From contig DASYUL010000074.1 in the NCBI GenBank assembly GCA_036001245.1, positions 1 to 12,328 on the forward strand: 12,328 bases of DNA, written 5' to 3'. Every line of letters starts with the position of its first letter. The stretch's first letter is position 1. Made by a program: the position numbers and the translations under genes. This DNA comes from Gp7-AA6 sp036001245 (GTDB taxonomy: Bacteria > Acidobacteriota > Thermoanaerobaculia > UBA5066 > Gp7-AA6). Shown here piece by piece: positions 6,050 to 12,328 of the stretch. The notes below the pieces were generated by a model. That model saw only the letters and a program-made list of their open reading frames with translations, made no database searches and was not told the origin of the DNA.

Positions 6050-6790
6050 ATGGATACCAGATTCGTCGCTCGCCTCGCCGCGTTCGTGATCGTATGGCTC
6101 GCCGGGCTCGGAATGTCTTCGGCACTGGCCGCCGCGCCCATCAAGAAACTCCAGTTCACGACCGATTTCCGTCTGGGAGACTGCCAGTTTCAGACACAGG
6201 GAGTGAATCCGTACTTCCTCCTCACGCCTGGCCGCAGGCTCGTGCTCCAGAATGAGGACGAGACCGAAACCGTGGAGATCACGGTGCTGGAGGACCTCGA
6301 GCTGATCTCCGTTCCGGGCCTCGGCGACGTCACGACCCGGGTCGTCGAGGAACGGGAGACCGCGGATGGCGAGTTGATCGAGGTCTCGAGGAACTTCTTC
6401 GCCATCTGCGGAGGCAGGAACGACGTCGTCTACTTCGGAGAGGATGTGGAAATCCACAATCCCGACGGCAGCATCACCCACGAGGGCGAATGGCGTGCCG
6501 GCCAGCACGATGAGAACGGCCTGGCAGAACCCGGAATCATCATGCCCGGCACGTTTCTGCTGGGCTCGCGGTACTTCCAGGAGATCGCCGACGGGATCGC
6601 GCTCGACCGCGCGGAGAACGTCGAGATGGGTCTGGACGTCGAGACCGACGCCGGCACTTTCCACGACTGCGTCCGGATCGTCGAGACGACCCCACTCGAG
6701 CCCAAGTCCGAGTCGGAAAAGATCTACTGCCCCGGAGTCGGCCTGGTCGTCGACAGCGACGTGCAACTCGTCGAGATCGAAGAGCCGTGA
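6050..6790 (+). CDS. Secreted protein of unknown function
   Basis: A 246-residue exported protein. Residues 1-28 are a Sec signal peptide (hydrophobic AAFVIVWLAGLGM, cleavage near SALAAA). The mature part is mostly predicted beta-strand and acidic. It includes NPYFLLTPGRRLVLQNEDE at 53-71, DVVYFGEDVEIHNPDGSITH at 125-144 followed by EGEWRAG, GIIMPGTFLLGSRYFQE at 162-178, and AGTFHDCVRIVETTPLEP at 201-218. Four cysteines (45, 120, 207, 227) could form two disulfides. I recall this motif set from secreted hypothetical proteins in diverse environmental bacteria, but know no characterised member and assign no function. The start is set by the signal peptide and a strong ribosome site. Promoter P4 makes it a predicted sigma target. 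Its stop faces the S41 protease stop, 95 bases away. Confidence 0.85.
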   Translation: MDTRFVARLAAFVIVWLAGLGMSSALAAAPIKKLQFTTDFRLGDCQFQTQGVNPYFLLTPGRRLVLQNEDETETVEITVLEDLELISVPGLGDVTTRVVEERETADGELIEVSRNFFAICGGRNDVVYFGEDVEIHNPDGSITHEGEWRAGQHDENGLAEPGIIMPGTFLLGSRYFQEIADGIALDRAENVEMGLDVETDAGTFHDCVRIVETTPLEPKSESEKIYCPGVGLVVDSDVQLVEIEEP

Positions 6791-6851
6791 ATTACTTTCC
6801 GCGGATCCCCGGCTGAGCTAGGAGCGCTCGAACATCGCCCCTCGTCCCGAA

Positions 6852-6867
6852 CCCTCGCCCGCGAGGG
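6852..6867. terminator. Possible bidirectional terminator hairpin between convergent genes
   Basis: CCCTCG (6852-6857) pairs with CGAGGG (6862-6867) around a CCCG loop, in the 95-base gap between the 6050 gene and the S41 protease gene, which converge here. There is no T-run on either side, so it is not a classical intrinsic terminator. It could equally be a fragment of a dispersed palindromic repeat. Confidence 0.3.
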
Positions 6868-6885
6868 GCGAGGGAGATCATCCGG

Positions 6886-9800
6886 TTACTTCGACCCTCC
6901 CGGCGGCTGCGCGGTCTCGGCGGGTTTCTGCGCCACGCCGACACCGCCGTTCTTCACGGGATACGCTGGTCGCTTCACGGCCACCGGCGGATTCTTCTTC
7001 AGCCCCTCCATCACGATCGCGATCGCGCGCTCGAGCTGCGGATCGCGGCCCGCGATCACGTCGGCCGGCGTCATCTCGACCTCGATGTCCGGCGGCACGC
7101 CCTCGTTCTCCACTGCCCAGCCCTTGTCCGGGTCATAGAACGCCAGATTCGGCGCTGTGATCTGCCCGCCGTCCATGAGCTCGGGGAACCCAAGGATGCC
7201 GACGAGCCCACCCCACGTACGCGTCCCGACGATCGGGCCCACCTCGAACTTCCGCCACATCCATGGCAGAAGATCCCCGCCCGACCCGGCGCTCTCGTCG
7301 GCGATCAGGACCCGCGGCCCCTGGATCGACGCCGACGGCGTCTTCATGTCGGGCCCGTAGCGCATCGCCCAGTACGCGATCAGCTTCTTCGACACGATGT
7401 CGATGTAGTAGTCGGCGAGCGAGCCTCCGCCGTTGAAGCGCTCGTCGAGGATGACGGCGTCCTTGTATGCCTGTGGGTAGAAGTAGCGCTTGAAGTAAGC
7501 GTATCCGAGCGTCGACGTGTTCGGCACGTAGACGTACGCGACCTTGCTGCCCGTCGCCGCGTCCACCTTGCGCAGGTTCCCCTCGACCCAGTCGCGGTTG
7601 CGCAAAGCCAGTTCGCTCTCGACCGGCACGACCGAGACGGTGCGCGAGCCCTTGCCGTCGGCATTCGGCGCGACCGCGATCTCGACGAGCTTTCCGGCCG
7701 TGTTCTCGAAGAAGCCGTACAGGTTTGCGGGCGGCTTGACGTCCCGTCCCCCGACCGCGATCAGGTAATCCCCCGCCTTCACGTTGACCCCCGGCTCGGT
7801 CAGCGGCGAGCGCAGCTTCGGGTTCCAGTTCAGGCCCCCGTACACCTTCGCGAACCGGTAGCGGCCGTTCTCGATCGTGTAGTCGGCGCCGAGAAGCCCG
7901 CCCGGCACGCTCTTCGTCTCCGCCGTGTCGCCGTTGTTGGTGATGTAGCTGTGGCCGACGGAGAGCTCGGAGAGCATCCAGCGGATCACGCGGTTCAGGT
8001 CCTGCCGCACGGCGACGTCCGGGAGGAACTGCGAATACTTCGTCCGCATCGCCTTCCAGTCGACTCCGTGCATGTTCGGATCGTAGAAGTAGTCGCGGTT
8101 GATGCGCCACGCGTCCTCGAGCATCTCCTTCCACTCCGCGCGCGGGTCGACCTTGACCTCGATCGCCGAAGTCTTGAGCTGTTTCGCCTCGCTCGTGTCG
8201 ATCTTCTTGCCCGAAGTCCCGGCGATCGTCCAGTCGTCCTTCGCCCGGTAGACGAGCTTCTTGCCGTCCGCGGAGATCCGGTAGTCGTCGACGTCGGCGA
8301 GAAGCGTCTCGGTCTTGCGATCCTTGAGGTCGAACCTCTGGAGCGCGTTCTTCTCGTCCGAGGTCCGCAGGAAGAAGACCTGGCCTTCGGGGCCGGCCTG
8401 GAGCCCGGAGAGCTCCGCGACCGGAACGGGGAGGTCGATGATCCGGTAGGCGATCCCGTCGAAGTCGATCTTCACGGGCGGCACGGCCTCCGGCTTCTTC
8501 GGCTTCTCGTCGGACTTCGCGTCCGTCTTGTCGCCGTTGCCCTTCTTCGCGTCCTTCTCGTCCTCGGCCGCCGTCTCCTTCTTCTTGTCCTTCTCGGCGT
8601 CCGACGGCGCGGCCTTCTCCTCGTCCGACTCCTTGACGAGCGGGTTCGGAAGGTTCTTGTTCAGGACCGCGAGCCAAATCGAGCGGGTGATCTTCAGGTC
8701 GCTGGTCTCGAGCGAGAACCAGTTGTTGACGGGTCCCGCGTCGGTCGAGGCGAGGAAGTAGAGGTACTTCCCGCTCCGGTCGAACACCGGCTCGGAGGCG
8801 TCCGACAAGCCGTCCGTCACCGGAAACGCCTTGTCCTCTACGAGCGAGTACGCGTAGACGCGGTTGACGTACGCCTGGTTGTTGACCGCGTAAGCGATCC
8901 ATTTCGAGTCCGGCGACCAGGCCGGGTGGAGGTACTGGATCGGGCCGTAGAAGTAGTCCGACGCGACCTTCTTCGTTGCGCCGCTCGCGACGTCGATCCA
9001 GTAGAGCGTCCGCGAGTTGTCGACGTACGCGATCTTCCTGCTGTCGGGCGACCACGCCGGGAACTCGTAGAAGCCGGCGCCGTTCAGCTTGAACTCTTTC
9101 GGCTTCCCTTTTCCGTCTTGCGACTCGACCCAGAGCTCGTACTCCCCCGACTCGTCGGTGAAGTACGCGATCGAGCGGCCGTCGGGCGACCAGATCGGCG
9201 AACGCTCATGCACGCCCGTGCTGTTGGTGAGGTTGCGGACGTCCCCTTTCTCCGCGGGAACGGTGACGATTTCGCCGCGGAAGTCCATCGCCACGCGGAC
9301 GCCGGTCGGCGAGATCGAGAAGTCGCGGATGTACTTGCGGTCCTTCGTCTCTCTCGCGAAGCGCGGGCGCGTCTCCGGCAGGTCCGCCGCCACGCCGACC
9401 GTGAGCTTCCGCGCGCGGCCGCTCGCCGGATCGAAGAGGTGCAGGTACCCCGCCTGCTCGTAGACGATCTTCCCGGCTCCGGCGGACGCGTTCAGCACGG
9501 GAAAGTCCGTGTGGTTGGTCACGCGTTTCATCGCCTTCGTCTTCGTGTCGTAGGACCAGAGGTTGAACTCGCCGTCGCGGTCGGAGCGGAAGTAGACGGT
9601 GTCGCCCAACCACATCGGGCCGGCGTCGTTCGCGCGCGACTCGGGCTGCGGGACCTTCTCGATCGCGTGCGTCGCGCGGTCGTAGAGCCAGACCTGCGAG
9701 ACCGTGCCGCCGCGGTAGCGCTTCCACTGGAGGAATCGCGGCGACAGCGGGTTGTAGGCGATGCGCTTCCCATCGGGAGAGTAGACCGCGCGTTCGGAGT

Positions 9801-10272
9801 GCGGGATCGGCAAAAGCTCCTCGGAGCCGCCCTCGACCGGGACCGTGTAGAGCTGCGTGTAGCGCGCCGTGTAGACGTTGCGCGGCGAGGTGAAGAGCAC
9901 CGACTTGCCGTCGGCCGTGAAGCCCTGCGCAATGTCGGGTCCCGGATGCCAGGTCATCCGCTTCGGCACGCCGCCCTCCGCGCCCACGACGTAGACGTCG
10001 GTGTTGCCCTCGTACTGCGCCGAGAAGGCGATCCACTTCCCGTCGGGCGAGAACGCGGGCGAGGACTCGACGCCGACGTCGGAGGTCAGGCGCCGGACGT
10101 TTTTGCCGTCCAGGTCGGAGGTCCAGAGGTCGTTGGCGTAGATGAAGGCGATGCGCTCCGCGCTCAACGCGGGCTCCGACAGGAGGCGGGTGTCGCGGAT
10201 GTTGGGGTCGGCGGCGGCGGCGAGAGGCAGCGACAGGATGAGCGAAAAGAGAAGGCTTGCGCGACGGTTCAT
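6886..10272 (-). CDS. Exported tricorn-like S41 family protease (TolB-like beta-propellers, PDZ, S41 core)
   Basis: A 1128-residue protein resembling tricorn protease, with a Sec signal peptide at 1-20 (LLFSLILSLPLAAAA), so it probably acts in the periplasm. Residues about 25-540 carry TolB/WD40-like propeller repeats of the type FSPDGKWIAF, YSPDGKRIAY, WSPDGRSIAY and WSPDSRKIAY. Residues about 545-600 are a lysine/glutamate/aspartate-rich low-complexity linker, followed by more propeller-like strands. The tricorn C1-like helical domain is about 705-790, with RINRDYFYDPNMHGVDW and SVGHSYI (His774). A PDZ-like domain is about 795-900 (VKAGDYLIAVGGRDV). The S41 core is about 905-1095, with DESAGSGGD (Ser997, predicted nucleophile) and VENEGVPPDIEVEM (Glu1055). 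The tail is proline-rich. It likely degrades peptides or unfolded proteins. The start ATG 10272 has GAGGGA three bases before it. It appears monocistronic and has no copy of the sigma motif. Confidence 0.93.
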   Translation of the reverse strand: MNRRASLLFSLILSLPLAAAADPNIRDTRLLSEPALSAERIAFIYANDLWTSDLDGKNVRRLTSDVGVESSPAFSPDGKWIAFSAQYEGNTDVYVVGAEGGVPKRMTWHPGPDIAQGFTADGKSVLFTSPRNVYTARYTQLYTVPVEGGSEELLPIPHSERAVYSPDGKRIAYNPLSPRFLQWKRYRGGTVSQVWLYDRATHAIEKVPQPESRANDAGPMWLGDTVYFRSDRDGEFNLWSYDTKTKAMKRVTNHTDFPVLNASAGAGKIVYEQAGYLHLFDPASGRARKLTVGVAADLPETRPRFARETKDRKYIRDFSISPTGVRVAMDFRGEIVTVPAEKGDVRNLTNSTGVHERSPIWSPDGRSIAYFTDESGEYELWVESQDGKGKPKEFKLNGAGFYEFPAWSPDSRKIAYVDNSRTLYWIDVASGATKKVASDYFYGPIQYLHPAWSPDSKWIAYAVNNQAYVNRVYAYSLVEDKAFPVTDGLSDASEPVFDRSGKYLYFLASTDAGPVNNWFSLETSDLKITRSIWLAVLNKNLPNPLVKESDEEKAAPSDAEKDKKKETAAEDEKDAKKGNGDKTDAKSDEKPKKPEAVPPVKIDFDGIAYRIIDLPVPVAELSGLQAGPEGQVFFLRTSDEKNALQRFDLKDRKTETLLADVDDYRISADGKKLVYRAKDDWTIAGTSGKKIDTSEAKQLKTSAIEVKVDPRAEWKEMLEDAWRINRDYFYDPNMHGVDWKAMRTKYSQFLPDVAVRQDLNRVIRWMLSELSVGHSYITNNGDTAETKSVPGGLLGADYTIENGRYRFAKVYGGLNWNPKLRSPLTEPGVNVKAGDYLIAVGGRDVKPPANLYGFFENTAGKLVEIAVAPNADGKGSRTVSVVPVESELALRNRDWVEGNLRKVDAATGSKVAYVYVPNTSTLGYAYFKRYFYPQAYKDAVILDERFNGGGSLADYYIDIVSKKLIAYWAMRYGPDMKTPSASIQGPRVLIADESAGSGGDLLPWMWRKFEVGPIVGTRTWGGLVGILGFPELMDGGQITAPNLAFYDPDKGWAVENEGVPPDIEVEMTPADVIAGRDPQLERAIAIVMEGLKKNPPVAVKRPAYPVKNGGVGVAQKPAETAQPPGGSK

Positions 10273-10353
10273 GCGTCCCTCGATTTCGAAATTGTTTGTC
10301 TGACGAACGATATCAAGACGGACAGGTCGGCGGCCGTATTCCCCAAGAAAGAT

Positions 10354-10466
10354 GTCATCCCGAGCGAAGCGAGGGATCTGACCGCGAAGCGGTCATCCTG
10401 AGCGAAGCGAGGGATCTCTCCCTCGACGAGCCAGAGATTCCTCGTCGCTACGCTCCTCGGAATGAC
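10354..10466. repeat. Cluster of dispersed intergenic repeats: two direct copies plus one inverted variant
   Basis: Copy A (10354-10379) and copy B (10392-10417) are 26 bases each and differ at one base; both contain GAGCGAAGCGAGGGATCT. Copy C (10435-10466) is a longer variant in inverted orientation; its complement begins GTCATTCCGAGGAGCG and ends GACGAGGAATCT. A and B can therefore pair imperfectly with C. Sequences of this type (TCATCCTGAGCGAAGCGA...) are, to my knowledge, widespread intergenic repeats in several environmental bacterial phyla. The cluster sits between the PLD-family gene and the S41 protease gene. No transposase is nearby. Confidence 0.75.
10380..10394. repeat. Perfect hairpin joining repeat copies A and B
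   Basis: GACCGC (10380-10385) and GCGGTC (10389-10394) form a six-base stem with a GAA loop. The right arm runs into the first bases of repeat copy B. It could form in RNA from the upstream PLD-family gene, but no T-run follows on either strand. Confidence 0.5.
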
Positions 10467-10483
10467 AACCGAGAAGGACGTGC

Positions 10484-10505
10484 GGGAGAGGGCCAGGGTG
10501 AGGGG
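10484..10505. repeat. GAGAGGGCCAGGGTGAGGG-type dispersed repeat fragment
   Basis: This sequence, 18 bases downstream of repeat copy C and before the stop of the PLD-family gene, matches another G-rich intergenic repeat I have seen often in unrelated GC-rich bacterial genomes. Recognition is from memory; there is only one copy here. The short GAGGGGCGAGGG at 6863-6874 may be related. Confidence 0.4.
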
Positions 10506-10523
10506 CGCTCCTCGCCCGACGCC

Positions 10524-12311
10524 TCAGAGCGTCGTGGCTCCCTTCATGTCCGTGTAGACCTTGGCGCGCTTCGCCTTGAGCATTCCCGGCGAGTACTTCT
10601 TCTGCCACTCCTTCCCGGTCTCGTCCAGAAACAGGCTGGCGTCGTCGGGCTTCTTTCCTGCGTCGTGCCGGCTTTCGACGACGGCGCGGAAGTAGTAGTG
10701 GTTGAACAGCCGGTTGAACTCGGTGAAGTAGATGTCCGCGACGCGCGGGTTCCCCCGGATCACGATCATGTTCTCGTCGTTCGCGTTGGTCGACGGCTCG
10801 CTGAAGTTCGCGGAGCCGGTCACCACGATTGGGTCCGCTCCGAGCGGATCCACGAGCAGGAACTTCGAGTGGACGTAGCTCACGTGCTGGTTGAGCCCGA
10901 GGATCCCGGCGTTCGTCTCGCGTGCCCACTGATAGACGGGATCCCGGATGTACGAGCCCCACGCCTTGTAGACGTTGTTCGACGCATTGATCACCACGAA
11001 CGGCAGTTTGCTGCGCTTGTTCGGCTTGTCCTTCTTCTCGAGCAGAAGAAAGACGATGCCGTTCAGAGACGTGTTGTCCTTCAGCTGGTCTTTGAAGAGC
11101 TTGTTCACCCCGAACGCCAGCGTGATGTACGCCGACCTCGTCGCGGAATCGACGAGCGTCACGTAGAGATCGAGCACCTTGAGACCGGCCCGCGGGCTGA
11201 AGATCGGCGTGACGCCCTTCGGGATTCCGGCGATCGTCGTCGGGGGCGGTCCGAGCGCGACCACTTTCGCCCTGTACTCCGCCTTCTTCTTGTTGCCAAC
11301 CGCCCGGGTGTCCTTCTTTCGTGAACCGAGGTTCTGTCGAACGAGCTCCCAGTAGACCCGGAAGCGCTCGGCGACGGCCTCGTTGCGCACCCAGTGCCCC
11401 ACGTTCGTCTGGCCCGTGATTCCCCCGAGCGAGAGGTTGGTCGATCCGGTCCAGACCTCGGCCGGGCGTTTCTTTTTCCCCTTGAGCAGCACCATGAACT
11501 TGTTGTGCTGGATGTCGGACGGATTGGCGTCCCGCTCGATGACGGCTTTGGCAGGAATCTTCGCCTGCTGGATCATCGCCAGGTTGTCGATCCTCGGAAA
11601 GCTCGGATGGAATCCCTTCTTGTCCGTGTGCTCGTTGACCTTTGCGTCGATGATGATCTTCACATCGACGCCCCTCTTGATGGCGGATTTCAGGGCATCG
11701 GCCACGGGGGCATAGCGGAACTCGTAGAAGCAGCAGAGCAGCGTGTCATCTTTGCGCGCGCCGTCGATGAATTTCAGAATGGCGTCGTCGAGGTCGCGGC
11801 TCAGCCACTGGAGCGCCTCCTTTTTCTTGGCGGGCGCGAGGTCGTCCGGCTTCTTGTTTCCGAACCTGCGTCGATAGGACTGGCTGCTGGCGACGCCGCG
11901 ATTGAAGAAGATGTCGTGCTCGTCGTCGCTGAAGAGCTCCTCGGTCTTGACCTTGATCCGGATCGGCTTCGCGGTGCGATCGAGGTTCTTCGGCTTGCCC
12001 CGAAGCGGGTGGAAGAAATACTCGTACTCCCGGCCGGGCTTCGCGGTGAAGTCGTCCCAGACGAGGCTCTGCACGGGATGGTCCCACGTGCTCGCCTGAG
12101 TGTCCTCGTCGGGATTCGGGATGATCGAGCGGAAGACTTTGAACCCCGGCATGACGTAGCGCTGGTTCTCTTTCGGATCGACTCGCTCGACCGCGAATCC
12201 GAGAAGACCTTTCTTCGCCGCGGTGCTTGCCTGGAAGGCGAAGGAGATCGTGTTGGGGCCGGTGACGGCGAACGCCTGGAAGCCATCGACCGGTTTGGAC
12301 TTGAAGCGCAT
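10524..12311 (-). CDS. Phospholipase D-superfamily protein with two HKD domains, first one degenerate
   Basis: A 595-residue protein with duplicated PLD phosphodiesterase domains. Residues about 10-125 form a fibronectin-III-like beta domain, ending YEYFFHPLRGKP and RIKVKTE. The first PLD domain is about 165-330, with HNKFMVLL (His269, Lys271; the usual Asp is Leu276) followed by WTGSTNLS at 287-294. The second is about 365-545, with HSKFLLVD (His481, Lys483, Asp488) followed by TGSANFSEPS. The two domains normally build one active site that cleaves phosphodiesters in lipids or nucleic acids via a phosphohistidine; both His and both Lys are present, so activity is plausible. No signal peptide or membrane helix is visible, suggesting a cytosolic location. 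The start ATG 12311 follows GAGGAGG by four bases (12316-12322 on this strand). The substrate is unknown. What lies upstream is outside the window. Confidence 0.88.
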   Translation of the reverse strand: MRFKSKPVDGFQAFAVTGPNTISFAFQASTAAKKGLLGFAVERVDPKENQRYVMPGFKVFRSIIPNPDEDTQASTWDHPVQSLVWDDFTAKPGREYEYFFHPLRGKPKNLDRTAKPIRIKVKTEELFSDDEHDIFFNRGVASSQSYRRRFGNKKPDDLAPAKKKEALQWLSRDLDDAILKFIDGARKDDTLLCCFYEFRYAPVADALKSAIKRGVDVKIIIDAKVNEHTDKKGFHPSFPRIDNLAMIQQAKIPAKAVIERDANPSDIQHNKFMVLLKGKKKRPAEVWTGSTNLSLGGITGQTNVGHWVRNEAVAERFRVYWELVRQNLGSRKKDTRAVGNKKKAEYRAKVVALGPPPTTIAGIPKGVTPIFSPRAGLKVLDLYVTLVDSATRSAYITLAFGVNKLFKDQLKDNTSLNGIVFLLLEKKDKPNKRSKLPFVVINASNNVYKAWGSYIRDPVYQWARETNAGILGLNQHVSYVHSKFLLVDPLGADPIVVTGSANFSEPSTNANDENMIVIRGNPRVADIYFTEFNRLFNHYYFRAVVESRHDAGKKPDDASLFLDETGKEWQKKYSPGMLKAKRAKVYTDMKGATTL

Positions 12312-12315
12312 GGTT

Positions 12316-12322
12316 CCTCCTC
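12316..12322 (-). promoter_or_regulatory. Shine-Dalgarno of the PLD-family gene
   Basis: On the minus strand GAGGAGG precedes ATG 12311 by four bases. It supports this as the true start and shows the gene is complete at its 5' end although it reaches nearly to the window edge. Confidence 0.75.
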
Positions 12323-12328
12323 GGCAGC

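Noticed and set aside
7133..9055. Minus-strand open frame of 640 codons overlapping the S41 protease in another frame
   Set aside because: Same-strand shadow frame with arginine-rich, low-complexity translation and no domain content.
10283..10292. ATTTCGAAAT palindrome just upstream of the S41 protease as an operator
   Set aside because: A single 10-base palindrome with no second copy and no regulator nearby; could be chance.
10294..10320. Minus-strand TTGATA as a -35 for the S41 protease gene
   Set aside because: At 16-17 bases spacing the downstream hexamer matches the -10 consensus poorly, so no promoter is called.
7951..10401. Plus-strand open frame of 816 codons opposite the S41 protease
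   Set aside because: Antisense to a well-supported protease; composition is Arg/Val/Asp-rich with no domain or ribosome site; typical GC-rich shadow.

Overview
The window is GC-rich and comes from a Gram-negative-type bacterium: it encodes a TonB-dependent outer-membrane receptor, several Sec-exported proteins and an ECF sigma factor with a FecR-type anti-sigma partner. A very large Sec-exported tricorn-like S41 protease and a dispersed GAGCGAAGCGAGGGATCT-type intergenic repeat resemble what I know from uncultured soil or sediment Acidobacteriota. That taxonomic guess is inference only. No tRNA, rRNA, CRISPR array, transposase or phage gene was seen.

Left part (1-6790) looks like one regulatory unit. 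An ECF sigma factor gene and a fecR-like anti-sigma gene overlap by ATGA (43-1643). They are followed by a secreted fibronectin-III-like protein (1709-2407), then on the minus strand a TonB-dependent receptor with an N-terminal STN signalling domain (2442-5024). Next come a PAP2-family phosphatase (5047-5892) and a secreted protein of unknown function (6050-6790). The main observation is a bipartite motif, GAAGGAT-N13-GCATCYAA (equivalently GAAGGAT-N16-TCYAA). It occurs four times, always on the plus strand with exactly the same spacing, directly upstream of the sigma gene itself and of each of the three other plus-strand genes or operons. This has the layout of an ECF -35/-10 promoter. It predicts an autoregulated sigma factor whose local regulon is made of envelope and exported proteins.

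The likely working model is cell-surface signalling. The TonB-dependent receptor carries an STN domain in its periplasmic N-terminus, and the FecR-like protein carries an STN-like domain at its periplasmic C-terminus. Between them they could pass a surface signal to the sigma factor. Two things differ from the textbook fec-type arrangement. The receptor gene is on the opposite strand and has no copy of the promoter motif. The promoter for the phosphatase gene lies over the start region of the receptor gene.

Right part (6886-12311, all minus strand) holds a 1128-residue exported tricorn-like S41 protease and a 595-residue phospholipase-D-superfamily protein with one degenerate HKD motif. They are separated by about 250 bases containing a compact cluster of dispersed-repeat copies. 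Nothing ties this part to the sigma regulon.
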